DNA of 64,000 bases. It comes from Chloroflexus islandicus (GTDB lineage Bacteria; Chloroflexota; Chloroflexia; Chloroflexales; Chloroflexaceae). Positions 8,228 through 18,185 of the stretch are shown piece by piece (positions within the stretch are counted from its first letter, which is position 1; each line of letters opens with the position of its first letter). The notes beneath the pieces were generated by a model that saw only the letters and a program-made list of their open reading frames with translations, ran no database searches and was not told the origin of the DNA. Location of the stretch: NCBI RefSeq assembly GCF_001650695.1, contig NZ_LWQS01000114.1, positions 1-64,000 on the forward strand, given 5' to 3'. The position numbers were made by a program, and so were the translations under genes.

Positions 8228-9103
8228 ATGACGCTCGAACTGCCACCCGGCCCGTTAGTTGAAACTGACTGGCTGGCTGCTCACCTCGGCCATCCCAGCC
8301 TGCGCATCGTCGATATGCGCGGCACCGTCTTGCCGCCGACCGCTCCCAAACCCCACTACTTTGCCCGCCACGAAGACTACGCCGCCGGTCACATCCCCGG
8401 CGCGGTCTATATTGATTGGACGCGGGACATTGTCGATCTCGACGATCCGGTGCTGGTGCAGGTCGCGCCACCCGCCAAAATCGCTCACGAGCTTGGCCAA
8501 CGCGGGATTGGCGATGATACGGTAGTTGTCGCTTACGATGACTGGTATTCGATGTTCGCTGGCCGCCTGATGTGGGTGCTGCGCTATTACGGCTTCGAGC
8601 AGGTGCGGATTTTGAATGGCGGCTTGGTCAAGTGGCTGGCCGAAGGCCGTCCTCTCACCACCGAAGTGCCCAACTATCCGCCGGCGACCTTCACCCCGCG
8701 CCCGCAACCGCATCTGCGCAAGACCGCCGATCAGATGTTGCAGGCGCTAGGCAGCGACCTGCTCTTGATCGATGCTCGCAACGAACAAGAGTATCGCGGC
8801 TTCGAGTCACGCGCTGCCCGCGGCGGCCACATCCCCGGCGCGCGCAACGTCTTCTACCAGAGTCTGGTCAGCGGGCCGCACCAAACCTATCTCTCACCCG
8901 ATCAGCTCCGCGAACGCTTCCTCGCCGCCGGGATTGATCCTGATGCCGCCGCCGATCGGGAAGTGGTCGCCTACTGCAACGGCGGCGTCTCAGCCACCCC
9001 GACCGCTATCGCTTTCGAGATCGTCAGCGGTCGCCGCGTCGCGATCTACGATGGCTCGTGGAATGAATGGGGCAACGATCCCGCAAAACCGCTGGAGCGG
9101 TAA
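8228..9103 (+). CDS. sseA: Two-domain rhodanese-type sulfurtransferase
   Basis: A 291-aa protein with two rhodanese modules, ~1-140 and ~165-290, of the thiosulfate or 3-mercaptopyruvate sulfurtransferase family. Such enzymes transfer sulfane sulfur to cyanide or thiols through a cysteine persulfide. The catalytic Cys250 lies in YCNGGVSAT; this loop differs from both CGSGVTA (mercaptopyruvate type) and CRxGxR (thiosulfate type), so the substrate is uncertain. The first module has Asp at the equivalent loop (AYDDWYS), as usual for the inactive half. GAGAGGAG precedes the ATG. The gene appears monocistronic and is followed by a repeat-filled gap. Confidence 0.85.
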   Translation: MTLELPPGPLVETDWLAAHLGHPSLRIVDMRGTVLPPTAPKPHYFARHEDYAAGHIPGAVYIDWTRDIVDLDDPVLVQVAPPAKIAHELGQRGIGDDTVVVAYDDWYSMFAGRLMWVLRYYGFEQVRILNGGLVKWLAEGRPLTTEVPNYPPATFTPRPQPHLRKTADQMLQALGSDLLLIDARNEQEYRGFESRAARGGHIPGARNVFYQSLVSGPHQTYLSPDQLRERFLAAGIDPDAAADREVVAYCNGGVSATPTAIAFEIVSGRRVAIYDGSWNEWGNDPAKPLER

Positions 9104-10233
9104 TCATGCCTGCTGGAGTGCGGCAGTTCACTGCCGCATTCCCCATCACCAGCACGCCTTTACCCCTCCCCCAGCGGGGCAAGCTATGTACCGCTGAGGT
9201 CGCCAAAGAAAGAAATAGCCACAAAAACACGCAAAAGCCACGAAAGAAGGTATATGGAGTGCGGCAGTTCACTGCCGCATTCCCCATCACCAGCACGCCT
9301 TTACCCCTCCCCCAGCGGGGGAGGGGCACGGGGTGGGGGCAAACAGTTCACTGCAAAGATCGCCGAGGACGCAGAAGCAGGAAATAGCCACAAAAACTCG
9401 CAAAAGCCACAAAAAAATGACAGGAAACGCTTATGGCTTCTAGCGGCGTTTCCCCATCCCCCTCTGCGCCCTCTGCGTTCTTTGCGTCTTTGCGGAGCTG
9501 GACAGCCGTCCGGCTCTACTGCGCCTTTGCTTGCTTGGCGGCTTTGCGTTGACTCCCTCACCCCCCGGCCCCTCTCCCACCTTACGGCGGGAGAGGGGGA
9601 GCCGCGTAGTTTGCGGGAAAGGCATCGTGGCACGCGAGACCGCAGCGCCCCTCTCCCGTGTTACGGGAGAGGGGGAGGGGGTGAGGGTCTGTTTACCGCT
9701 GAGGAAGGAAATAGCCACAAAAACTCGCAAAAGCCACAAAAAAATGACAGGAAACGCTTATGGCTTCTAGCGGCGTTTCCCCATCCCCCTCTGCGCCCTC
9801 TGCGTTCTTTGCGTCTTTGCGGAGCTGGACAGCCGTCCGGCTCTACTGCGCCTTGGCTCACTTTGCGCCTTTGCGTTGACTCCCTCATCCCCCGGCCCCC
9901 TCTCCCACCTCACGGCGGGAGAGGGGGAGCCGCGTAGTTTGCGGGCAAGGCATCGTGGCACGCGAGACCGCAGCGCCCCTCTCCCGTGTTACGGGAGAGA
10001 GGGAGGGGGTGAGGGTCTGTTTACCGCAGAGGACGCCGAGGAAGGAAATAGCCACAAAAACACGCAAAAGCCACAAACGTATGATGTTACACTCTTGTGT
10101 CTTTTCGTGGCTATTTCCCCCAAAACCTCTCTGCGCCCTCTGCGTCCGTTGCGCCTTTGCGTTTTGTCTCTCTGCGCCTTTGCTCGCTTTGCGGCTTTGC
10201 GTTGACCGTCTTGGTTCGCTTTGCGACTGGCTG
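9104..10233. repeat. Repeat-filled gap with 327-bp tandem array
   Basis: There is no supported gene in 1.1 kb. GCGGCAGTTCACTGCCGCA hairpins occur at about 9120 and 9260. A unit of 327 bp beginning GGAAATAGCCACAAAAA at 9380 repeats at 9707 and, partially, at 10044. Each unit combines an AAAAGCCACAAA motif, a CTCTGCGCCCTCTGCG motif, a GGACAGCCGTCCGG palindrome and CCCCTCTCCC hairpins. The reading frames here (for example across 9254-9937) are periodic translations of repeats. Confidence 0.8.
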
Positions 10234-11820
10234 TTACGCCCGTTCTAACACACTCAAAATCACGTTCGGGAAGATACCCAACGCCAGCACTCCCAGCGCC
10301 GCAATCGTCAACGCTGCCGCCACCCCGCGCGACATCGGCAGCGGCGTCGTGTCAACCGCCGGTTCGATGAACATCACCTTCAGCAAGCGCAGGTAGTAGT
10401 AGAGGCTGACAATCGTCATCACCACCGCGATGACGACGAGCCACGTTGCGCCGCTTTGCCAGCCGGCCATAAAGATGTAGAACTTGGCGAAGAAGCCGCC
10501 GAGCGGCGGGATGCCAGCCAGTGAAAGGATGCAGACGGTAAAGAGCAGCGCCAGCGGCAAGTTGCGCCGCGCCAGACCGCGCAGATGCTCGAAATCGTCG
10601 CCTCCCACTTGCTGGCCGATCAGCGCCAGCGCGCCAAACGCGCCGATATTCGTGAGGCTATAGATGATCAGGTAGTAGAGCAGCGCAACCAAGCCCTGCT
10701 CGCGGTCGAATTGCTGCGCCGCCGCCCACGCCAGCAAACCCAACACCACAAACCCAGCATGGGCAATGCTCGAATAGGCTAGCAGACGCTTGGCATTATT
10801 CTGCGGCAGCGCCGCCAGATTGCCGAACACCACCGTCAGCAAGGCCAGCACCGCCAGCACTCCCGTCCAACCGCCCGCTGCCTCACCCAACACCGGCGCG
10901 CCAGCCATCGCCGGGAAGGTCTCGGTCAGCAGACGGAAGAGCAGGATGAACCCCGCCGCCTTCGAGGCAGTCGAGATAAAGGCCGTGATTGGCGTCGGCG
11001 CGCCTTCGTACACGTCCGGCGACCAAGCGTGGAACGGCACGACCGCCAGTTTGTAGCCCATCCCGGCGACAATAAACAACATTGCCAACGTGATCAGGCC
11101 GCCGCTCGACGGGGTGAGTGCGCCGATGCGGTCAAAGCGGGTGAGGTCGTTCAGGTTCGTCGCTCCACCCACCCCATTCAGCGCCGCGCCAAAGGCCATA
11201 CTCATCCCGTAGAGCAAGATCGCCGACGAGATCGCCCCAAACAAGAAGTATTTCAACCCCGCTTCCGCCGAGCGCGCTTGATTGTGGAAATAACCGGCCA
11301 GCAGGTAGAGCGGGATCGAGGTCAGCTCAATTGCCAAATAGGCTAGCAACAGCTCGTTGGCCCCCACCATCAGGCACATGCCGAGGGTGGCGAAAACAAT
11401 CAGTGCGTAGAATTCGCCGGGGTGGGCATTGGGCCGCACATCGAGACAGAGCAAGCTCGTAAGCAGAGCCGCGCCGATGAGCAGTAACCGTGCGATCATG
11501 GTCAGATGATCGACCACAAACACGCCGGCTACCGGATCGCCACCCGGCCCGCCGCTCTGCAAGTTGCGGATGATGTTGGTGAAGAAATTGACCGGCGCTG
11601 TCTCCGGCAACTGGTAGATGTAGCCGCTCTGCAAGAGCGCCACTGCCAGCACCATCCCCAACCCGATTGAGGTGAGCGACGCCGATGACTTAACCCGTTC
11701 AAGCTGCGCTTGCGGCGTGCGCCCCCATTTTTCGAGAATATCCGACCCTAGCACCAACAGCGCCAGCACCAGCAGCAAAATTTCTGGCAAGAGGCGCGGG
11801 ATGTCGGTTAGTTGAAACAT
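10234..11820 (-). CDS. nuoN: NADH-quinone oxidoreductase subunit N
   Basis: A 528-aa, highly hydrophobic antiporter-like subunit of the complex I membrane arm (about 14 transmembrane helices), involved in proton translocation. Family motifs are present: [26 protein letters not shown]-like helices with the conserved Glu (~140-165), the Lys-containing [14 protein letters not shown] segment (~252-265) and SSIAHAGF (~345). It is the last gene of the nuo cluster but is separated from nuoM by 545 bp of tandem repeats, so it may rely on read-through or its own promoter. Confidence 0.93.
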   Translation of the reverse strand: MFQLTDIPRLLPEILLLVLALLVLGSDILEKWGRTPQAQLERVKSSASLTSIGLGMVLAVALLQSGYIYQLPETAPVNFFTNIIRNLQSGGPGGDPVAGVFVVDHLTMIARLLLIGAALLTSLLCLDVRPNAHPGEFYALIVFATLGMCLMVGANELLLAYLAIELTSIPLYLLAGYFHNQARSAEAGLKYFLFGAISSAILLYGMSMAFGAALNGVGGATNLNDLTRFDRIGALTPSSGGLITLAMLFIVAGMGYKLAVVPFHAWSPDVYEGAPTPITAFISTASKAAGFILLFRLLTETFPAMAGAPVLGEAAGGWTGVLAVLALLTVVFGNLAALPQNNAKRLLAYSSIAHAGFVVLGLLAWAAAQQFDREQGLVALLYYLIIYSLTNIGAFGALALIGQQVGGDDFEHLRGLARRNLPLALLFTVCILSLAGIPPLGGFFAKFYIFMAGWQSGATWLVVIAVVMTIVSLYYYLRLLKVMFIEPAVDTTPLPMSRGVAAALTIAALGVLALGIFPNVILSVLERA

Positions 11821-12365
11821 ACGTCCCTCGTTGTGATGCGCTCACACCCAGCCGTGTTGATGCTGAACAATGCAATCTAACATGCGTTTTAATGGGGCAG
11901 GAGACGGACATCCGTCCGTCGCTACCATTGTTTTCGCTTTGCGTCCCTCTGCGCCCTTTGCGCCTTTGCGTGTAACCCTCTGCGCCTCTGCCCCCTCTGC
12001 GTCTTGGCGTTGACCGATATGGGGAAGGAGACGAACGGACGTCCGTCGCTACAGATATTTGCCCACTGTGACTGGTTGGAGACGGACATCCGTCCGTCTC
12101 TACCTATTTTCCCTTTGCGCACCTCTGCGCCCTCTGCGCCTTTGCGTGTAACCCTCTGCGCCTTTGCCCCCTCTGCGCCTTGGCGTTGACCGATATGGGG
12201 CAGGAGACGAACGGACGTCCGTCGCTACAGATATTTGCCCACTGTGACTGGTTGGAGACGGACATCCGTCCGTCTCTACCTATTTTCCCTTTGCGCACCT
12301 CTGCGCCCTCTGCGCCTTTGCGTGTAACCCTCTGCGCCTTTGCCCCCTCTGCGTCTTGGCGTTGA
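11821..12365. repeat. 176-bp tandem repeat between nuoM and nuoN
   Basis: A unit beginning TTGGCGTTGACCGATATGGG at 12004 is repeated almost perfectly at 12180 (period 176 bp), with a diverged partial copy upstream from about 11890. Each unit contains GGAGACGGACATCCGTCCGT-type palindromes, an ACGGACGTCCGT palindrome and the CTCTGCGCCTTTGCG motif. No gene is supported. The array lies inside the nuo operon. Confidence 0.85.
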
Positions 12366-13877
12366 TCACCGCAGCGCCACCGCCACTTCACTCAACCGCG
12401 CCGCCAGCGGACGCACCGCGGTATCGATCAACTCGGTCATCCACGCCGGGTACAACCCCAACCCAACCAGCACTACTGCCAAAATCAGCGCCCCGGTGTA
12501 CTCTTGCCACGTCAGCTTGGGCAGGTGCAAAAATTCGGGATTCTTCACCTCATCGTAAAACACCGACCACACCGCGCGCAGAATGTACGCGCCGGTGATC
12601 GGGATGCTCAACGCGGCAATCACCGCCACCAACGGGTAGCGTTCCCAGACGCCGATGAAGATGTTGAATTCGGCCCAGAAGCCGGCCAACCCCGGCATAC
12701 CCATCGAGGAGAGACCGCCGAGAATGAACATCGCCGCCGCAAACGGCATCACCCGGCCCAACCCGCCCAATTCGGGCAATTGGCGGGTGTGGGTGCGGTC
12801 GTAGATCATCCGCCCCACCACCGCAAAGAAGAGGGCCGTCATAATGCCGTGGGCAAACATTTGCAACACGGCTCCCAACAGCGCTATCTGGGTGCCGGCG
12901 GCCAGCGCCATCACCACCAAGCCCATGTGGCTCACCGACGAATAGCCGATGATGAACTTAGCGTCGCGTTGCACCATCGCGATGCTGGCGCCATAGACAA
13001 CGTTAAAGATGGTGAGCACGGCAATAATCGGCAGCCAATCACGCGCTCCGACCGGCATCAGCCACATCGCCGCCCGCAGACAACCATACGCACCCAGCTT
13101 CATCAACACCCCAGCGTGCAACATACTCACCGCCGTCGGCGCCGCCACGTGACCGGTCGGGCTCCACGTGTGGAAGGGGAACATACCGGCCAGCACGCCG
13201 AACCCAACGAACAACGCTGGGAAGAGCAGCCATTGCAGGTTGCCGGAGATGAAGCCTTGCTCGGCCAGCACCAGCATATTGAAGGTGCGCAAGCCGCTGC
13301 CAAAGTAGAGCCCGATCATGCCGATGATTACCAACGCGCTGCCGGCCATCAAAAACAGGGTCAGCTTCATCGCGCCGTACTCTTTGCGCGTGCTGCCCCA
13401 AATGCCGATCAGCAAATACATCGGCAAGACCGCCAGCTCGTAGAAGACGAAGAAGAGGAACAGATCGAGCGCGCTAAAGACGCCATACACGCCGGTGGTG
13501 AGCAGCAACAACCAGACCCAATACTCTTTGGTGCGCTCTTCGATGTTCCAGCTCATCAACGCACCGGTAAAGATCACGATCCCGTTGAGCAGCAGCATCG
13601 GCAAGTTGATCCCATCAACGCCGAGCAAGTAGCTGATGCCGAGTTGCGGAATCCAGTCGAGCTGCTCGATGAACTGGAAGCCGCCCTTCACCGGATCGTA
13701 GGCCAAAAAGACCAACAGCGACAAGATGAGCGACAGCAGCGCGAATCCCGCTCCCACCCACCGCATGAGGTCGGGGTAGCGATCGGGAATGACGGCGATG
13801 ATGATCGCCGGTACCAGCATGCTCAGCCAGATCAGGCTTAGCCACGGCACATCGGCGGGAAGTGTTATCAACCCCAT
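12366..13877 (-). CDS. nuoM2: NADH-quinone oxidoreductase subunit M (second copy)
   Basis: A 503-aa Mrp-antiporter-like membrane subunit of complex I. It has the conserved Glu helix (DLFLFFVFYELAVLPMYLLIG), HTWSPTGHVAAPTAVSMLHAGVLMKLGAYG with the key Lys, and SSVSHMGLV. A longer frame begins at a TTG at 13895, but the ATG at 13877 has an AAAGGTGA site and a normal N-terminus. It is a paralogue of the gene immediately upstream (13947-15611), from which it is clearly diverged, so the two are unlikely to be redundant. Confidence 0.92.
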   Translation of the reverse strand: MGLITLPADVPWLSLIWLSMLVPAIIIAVIPDRYPDLMRWVGAGFALLSLILSLLVFLAYDPVKGGFQFIEQLDWIPQLGISYLLGVDGINLPMLLLNGIVIFTGALMSWNIEERTKEYWVWLLLLTTGVYGVFSALDLFLFFVFYELAVLPMYLLIGIWGSTRKEYGAMKLTLFLMAGSALVIIGMIGLYFGSGLRTFNMLVLAEQGFISGNLQWLLFPALFVGFGVLAGMFPFHTWSPTGHVAAPTAVSMLHAGVLMKLGAYGCLRAAMWLMPVGARDWLPIIAVLTIFNVVYGASIAMVQRDAKFIIGYSSVSHMGLVVMALAAGTQIALLGAVLQMFAHGIMTALFFAVVGRMIYDRTHTRQLPELGGLGRVMPFAAAMFILGGLSSMGMPGLAGFWAEFNIFIGVWERYPLVAVIAALSIPITGAYILRAVWSVFYDEVKNPEFLHLPKLTWQEYTGALILAVVLVGLGLYPAWMTELIDTAVRPLAARLSEVAVALR

Positions 13878-13946
13878 GCAATCACCTTTGCGCAATCCGG
13901 CAGTGGTTGGAGGAGTTTGCAGCCAACCACTGTGCCGGCTTCAGAC

Positions 13947-15611
13947 CTACCCCAACACCCGCGTAAAGATAGCGACCAATTGCCCGGCGGCAGCATTGCC
14001 CAAATTCATCAACGGCGCTGGATAGACGCCAATCAACAGTGACAAGAGCAAGATCGGCGCCATCGTCCAGAATTCCTGCGGACGCAGATCGGCGATCGCG
14101 CGCGGGTTGCCAGTGGCCGGGCCGAGGAAGATGCGCTGAAACATGAGCAGCAAGGCCAGCGCCGTCACCACCAACCCAATCACCGCCAGCGCGGTGAAGA
14201 AGGGCAGGGTCGCCCACGCGCCGCGGAAGATGAAGAATTCGCCGACGAAACCGGCCAATCCCGGCAAGCCGAGGTTGGCAAAGAGGGCAATCCCCATCAC
14301 GCCGGCAAAGGTTGGCGCGCTCGCGCGCAAGCCACCCAAGCCGCTCAGCTCCCAGCGTCCGGTGCGCTCGTACAAGGCCCCCGCCAGATAGAACAGCGCA
14401 CCGGTGCTGAGGCCGTGGGCCACCATCTGCACTAAGGCACCGTTGATCGCACTAGCCCGCGCCGCCACCCCAGCTTCGCCCGCCGCCGCTGCGCCGGCAA
14501 TCGCCAGCATCACGTAACCCATGTGGTTGATCGAGGTGTAGCCGATCAGGCGTTTGATATCGCCATTGACGTGGTTCAACGCACCGAAGGCTCCGGCGAC
14601 CACGCCAACCACCGCTAGCGCGGCCAGCGCCGGCGCGAAATACTGTGCTGCGTCGGGAGTGAACGGCAGCAACAGCCGCAGCATGCCATACGCCCCCATC
14701 TTGCTCATCACCGCCGAGAGCAAGATGCTGGCTGCGGTCGGCCCTTCGGCGTAGGCGTCGGGCAACCAAGTATGGAATGGCCATACCGCCAGCTTGATCG
14801 CAAAGGCAATGAAAATCGCCCACATCGCGATGCTGCTGTAGAGCAGCGGATAGCGGCCCAGCGCATTGGTCACGCCGATCTGCTCAAGGTAGGCAAAGAG
14901 AATGTCGCGCAGATTGCCTTCGACCCCGGCTACCGGCAAGCCTTGCCCCAACCGGCCCAGCGCGATCAGATCGAAGGTCGGATAGCCGGCCTGCCGCACC
15001 GACAGATAGATCAATTGGAAGAGCAGCAGCATGCCGAGCGAGCCGGCCATCGTGTAGACAAAGAACTTGAAGGCGGCGTAGCGGCGCTGTTCGCGGCCCC
15101 AGTTTTGAATCAGGAAGAAGGCCGGCACCAGACTGAATTCCCAGAAGATGAAGAAGAAGAAGAAATCGAGCGCAACAAAGTAGCCGAGCATGGCCGCTTC
15201 AAGCAAGAGCAGCAACGCTAGATGCGCCCGCACCCGCTCGCTGACGCCCCAACTGGCGATCACCGCCACCGGTGTCATCACTGCGGTTAGCAGCACCAGC
15301 GGCAGACTCAGGCCATCAACGCCGAGAAAATAGTCAACCCGGATGGCCTGAATCCACGGTACCCGCTCGACCAACTGCACCACGCCTTGCCCGCTCGCCA
15401 CCGCATTCGGATCAAACCGCGCCCAGATCAGGCCGGCCAACAACAGCGGCACCCCCGTCCACGCCAGCACACCGGTCTTGATCGTCCGCTCATCGAGCTT
15501 CAGCAGCCATGACAGTCCGATCAAGGCAATGCCAACCAGCGGCGACAGCACCAGCAAGGTCAGCCACGGCACGCCATCGGCGGCAGGAAGAAGATACTCT
15601 GGCAGATTCAT
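13947..15611 (-). CDS. nuoM1: NADH-quinone oxidoreductase subunit M (first copy)
   Basis: A 554-aa membrane-arm subunit with the NuoM signature: YFVALDFFFFFIFWEFSLVP with the conserved Glu, AVWPFHTWLPDAYAEGPTA with Lys, and TSINHMGYVML. It starts with an ATG 3 bp after the nuoL stop. Complex I loci with two nuoM genes are known in phototrophic Chloroflexota; whether both subunits enter one complex cannot be told from sequence. Confidence 0.93.
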   Translation of the reverse strand: MNLPEYLLPAADGVPWLTLLVLSPLVGIALIGLSWLLKLDERTIKTGVLAWTGVPLLLAGLIWARFDPNAVASGQGVVQLVERVPWIQAIRVDYFLGVDGLSLPLVLLTAVMTPVAVIASWGVSERVRAHLALLLLLEAAMLGYFVALDFFFFFIFWEFSLVPAFFLIQNWGREQRRYAAFKFFVYTMAGSLGMLLLFQLIYLSVRQAGYPTFDLIALGRLGQGLPVAGVEGNLRDILFAYLEQIGVTNALGRYPLLYSSIAMWAIFIAFAIKLAVWPFHTWLPDAYAEGPTAASILLSAVMSKMGAYGMLRLLLPFTPDAAQYFAPALAALAVVGVVAGAFGALNHVNGDIKRLIGYTSINHMGYVMLAIAGAAAAGEAGVAARASAINGALVQMVAHGLSTGALFYLAGALYERTGRWELSGLGGLRASAPTFAGVMGIALFANLGLPGLAGFVGEFFIFRGAWATLPFFTALAVIGLVVTALALLLMFQRIFLGPATGNPRAIADLRPQEFWTMAPILLLSLLIGVYPAPLMNLGNAAAGQLVAIFTRVLG

Positions 15612-15614
15612 ACG

Positions 15615-17816
15615 CTATCGCCCAATCACATACAGCCAGAACACAGCCAGCGCCAAGAGACCGCTAAAGACATAGATCAAGTAATCTTGGGCCTTGCCGG
15701 TCTGCAACCGGCGCGCTTGGCGGCCAGTGCCTTGAGTGCCGCTCGCCAAGCCATCCGGCCCGTCGTTGAGCAAGGTGTCGTCAATGATGAAATTGACCTT
15801 GCCCAAGCCGAAGGTAAAGCGGCCCATCCCATCAACCAGCCGGTCAATCACCGAGCGGTCGATCAGCGACCATGCCGTTGCGAGGCTCGCGGTCAACCGG
15901 CCCACTGTCGCCGCGTACAGCTCATCGATCCGGTACTTGGCATTGAGGATGGCAAACAACCTCGGCGCGCGCGCCGCCAGTGGATCGGTCTCCGTCGCAG
16001 TCGCGAAGGCGTTGCGGTAGCCATACCAGCCCAACCCAATCCCGGCCAGCGCGATCAGCAACGATAACCCAGCCACCAGTGGATTCAGCTTCGCCGCCTC
16101 TTGCCCCCACAGGCTCGCCAGCCAATGCCCGCCGGGGCCGTCGAACGGCAGGTTGAATGCGCCGGCAGTAACGGCAAAGCTAGCCAGCACCACCAACGCC
16201 GCGATCATGCGCGGGTCTTCGTGCCAGTGCTCGCCGTGATCGTGGTGATGGTCGTCGTGGTGGAGATCATCGTGCCCGTGCTCAGCATGGCCAGCCGGAG
16301 CGTCGGGGTTCTGGAACACCACCGGATGCGCGCCGCGATACTCGCCAAAGAAGACCAGCCACCACTGGCGGGTCATATAGACCGCGGTCAAGAACGCCGC
16401 TGCGCTCAGGGTCAGATATACGGCCAGATTGTGCTTAAAGGCGTCGAGCAAAATCTCGTCTTTGCTCCAGAAGCCGGCAAACGGCACGATGCCGGCCAGC
16501 GCCAGATAGCCGGCGGTATACGTCCAGAACGTCCACGGCAAGCGGGTGCGCAACCCGCCCATATTGCGAATGTCTTGGGCCGTCTGTTGGGCGGCGTATT
16601 CGTCGTCGTGATGGATGCGCTGGATCGCCGGCTGCTGCTCCATGGCGTGAATAATCGATCCCGACCCAAGGAAGAGCAGGGCCTTAAAGAAGGCATGGGT
16701 TATCAGGTGGAACATCGCCGCCACCCAACCGCCCACACCGAGCGCCGCCACCATAAAGCCGAGCTGTGAGAGGGTGCTATAGGCCAGAATGCGCTTGATA
16801 TCGAACTGGGCCAAGGCAATCGTCGCCGCAAAGAGAGCGGTAAACGCGCCGATAAAGGCCACCACTCCCAACGAGGTCGGGTCGGCGGCAAAGATGGGGA
16901 AGGTGCGTGCCACCAGAAAGACACCGGCAGCCACCATCGTTGCAGCGTGAATGAGGGCCGACACCGGCGTTGGGCCTTCCATCGCGTCCGGCAACCAGAC
17001 GTGCAGCGGGAACTGGGCCGATTTGCCGACCGTACCGCCAAAGATCAGCAGCGCAATCCCCGCGGCGTGGCTCAGACCGAGCGCGCCGGTTTCGCTCGCC
17101 AGTCGCTCAAGCAGCGGCGGATAGAAGATGCCGCCTTCCTCATTGCCAAAACCGATCCCGCCAGCCTGCGCATAGAGATAGACAATCCCCAACAGCAACA
17201 AGACATCGCCGATGCGGGTGGTGATAAACGCCTTCACCGCAGCGCGGGCCGCACTGGGCCGCTCGTAGAGGAAGCCGATCAACAGGTACGAGCAGAGGCC
17301 CATAATCTCCCACGCCATAAAGAAGAGGAGCAGGTTATCGGCCATGCTCATCAGCAACATCGCCGCCGTAAAGAGCGCGATAAAGCTGAAGAAGCGGCTC
17401 TGGCGCGGGTGCGCGGCCATATACCCGATCGAGAAGAGGTGAATGCAGGTCGAGGTGATCGTCACCATGGCCAGCATCGCTGCTGCTGCGCCATCAATGT
17501 AGATCCCCATCTGCAACACCGTATCGCCAGCCGGCGCCCACACCAGCCGCTGCACCACATTCGGTTCGGGGAAGGCAAACGCGCCGTGCTCGCCGTGATG
17601 GGCCGCAAGCTGCACCAGCTCACCGTGGTGCAATGCCCACCCGCCGGCCACCGCCGCCAACAAGCCGAGCGCCAGCACCGTCGCCACCATCATCAAGCCG
17701 GTGGCCAGCCACGCGCTCGCCATCGCCTGCCGCCGGATCGGCGTGAGCGTAATGATGGCGCTAGCCAATAACGGCAACAGCGGAATCAGCCAAGCATTTT
17801 GCAAGAAAAATGCCAT
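15615..17816 (-). CDS. nuoL: NADH-quinone oxidoreductase subunit L
   Basis: A 733-aa distal proton-pumping subunit of complex I. Conserved parts are MADNLLLFFMAWEIMGLCSYLLIG (~157-180), GKSAQFPLHVWLPDAMEGPTPVSALIHAATMVAAG (~264-298) and YSTLSQLGFM (~346-355). The long C-terminal portion fits the lateral helix plus final transmembrane helix. Residues ~510-532 form a loop with 11 His in 23 residues and several Asp/Glu, a possible metal-binding stretch. It is 49 bp downstream of nuoK. Confidence 0.94.
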   Translation of the reverse strand: MAFFLQNAWLIPLLPLLASAIITLTPIRRQAMASAWLATGLMMVATVLALGLLAAVAGGWALHHGELVQLAAHHGEHGAFAFPEPNVVQRLVWAPAGDTVLQMGIYIDGAAAAMLAMVTITSTCIHLFSIGYMAAHPRQSRFFSFIALFTAAMLLMSMADNLLLFFMAWEIMGLCSYLLIGFLYERPSAARAAVKAFITTRIGDVLLLLGIVYLYAQAGGIGFGNEEGGIFYPPLLERLASETGALGLSHAAGIALLIFGGTVGKSAQFPLHVWLPDAMEGPTPVSALIHAATMVAAGVFLVARTFPIFAADPTSLGVVAFIGAFTALFAATIALAQFDIKRILAYSTLSQLGFMVAALGVGGWVAAMFHLITHAFFKALLFLGSGSIIHAMEQQPAIQRIHHDDEYAAQQTAQDIRNMGGLRTRLPWTFWTYTAGYLALAGIVPFAGFWSKDEILLDAFKHNLAVYLTLSAAAFLTAVYMTRQWWLVFFGEYRGAHPVVFQNPDAPAGHAEHGHDDLHHDDHHHDHGEHWHEDPRMIAALVVLASFAVTAGAFNLPFDGPGGHWLASLWGQEAAKLNPLVAGLSLLIALAGIGLGWYGYRNAFATATETDPLAARAPRLFAILNAKYRIDELYAATVGRLTASLATAWSLIDRSVIDRLVDGMGRFTFGLGKVNFIIDDTLLNDGPDGLASGTQGTGRQARRLQTGKAQDYLIYVFSGLLALAVFWLYVIGR

Positions 17817-17864
17817 ACGCGCTCCGGGTTAGATCAACACCACCACACTCATTCGCTCGTACCG

Positions 17865-18182
17865 TTACCCACGTAATTGATCCACTTCATCGGCATTGAC
17901 GGTCACATAATGGCGATAGACCGCAATCACCATCGCCAAGCCGACCGCCGCTTCGGCAGCGGCCACCGCAATAATAAAGATGGCAAAGGTCTGGCCGGTG
18001 ATGTAGCGCGGCTCGAAATAGCGCCAAAACGCGACCAAATTGATGTTGACAGCATTGAGCATCAACTCAACCCCCATCAACACCCCAATCAGATTGCGGC
18101 GCGAGAGCGCGCCAAACAACCCAATGCAAAAGAGGGCGGCGGCCAGCGTCAGCACCGCCGGCAATGGCACTGCATTCAGCAT
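17865..18182 (-). CDS. nuoK: NADH-quinone oxidoreductase subunit K
   Basis: A 105-aa three-helix membrane subunit of complex [30 protein letters not shown] holds the conserved membrane Glu (VELMLN) and [14 protein letters not shown] holds the second. The length is normal. It overlaps nothing and begins 3 bp after the nuoJ stop, so translation is probably coupled. Confidence 0.94.
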   Translation of the reverse strand: MLNAVPLPAVLTLAAALFCIGLFGALSRRNLIGVLMGVELMLNAVNINLVAFWRYFEPRYITGQTFAIFIIAVAAAEAAVGLAMVIAVYRHYVTVNADEVDQLRG

Positions 18183-18185
18183 CTG

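Noticed and set aside
9254-9937. 227-aa plus-strand frame
   Set aside because: It is a periodic translation of the 327-bp tandem repeat, with the same peptides repeating.
12504-13841. Long plus-strand open frame (445 aa) opposite nuoM2
   Set aside because: It is His/Gln/Arg-rich, lies wholly antisense to a certain complex I gene, and arises from GC-rich codon bias.
15687-17771. Several plus-strand frames opposite nuoL
   Set aside because: All are Arg/His/Gln-rich shadows of nuoL.
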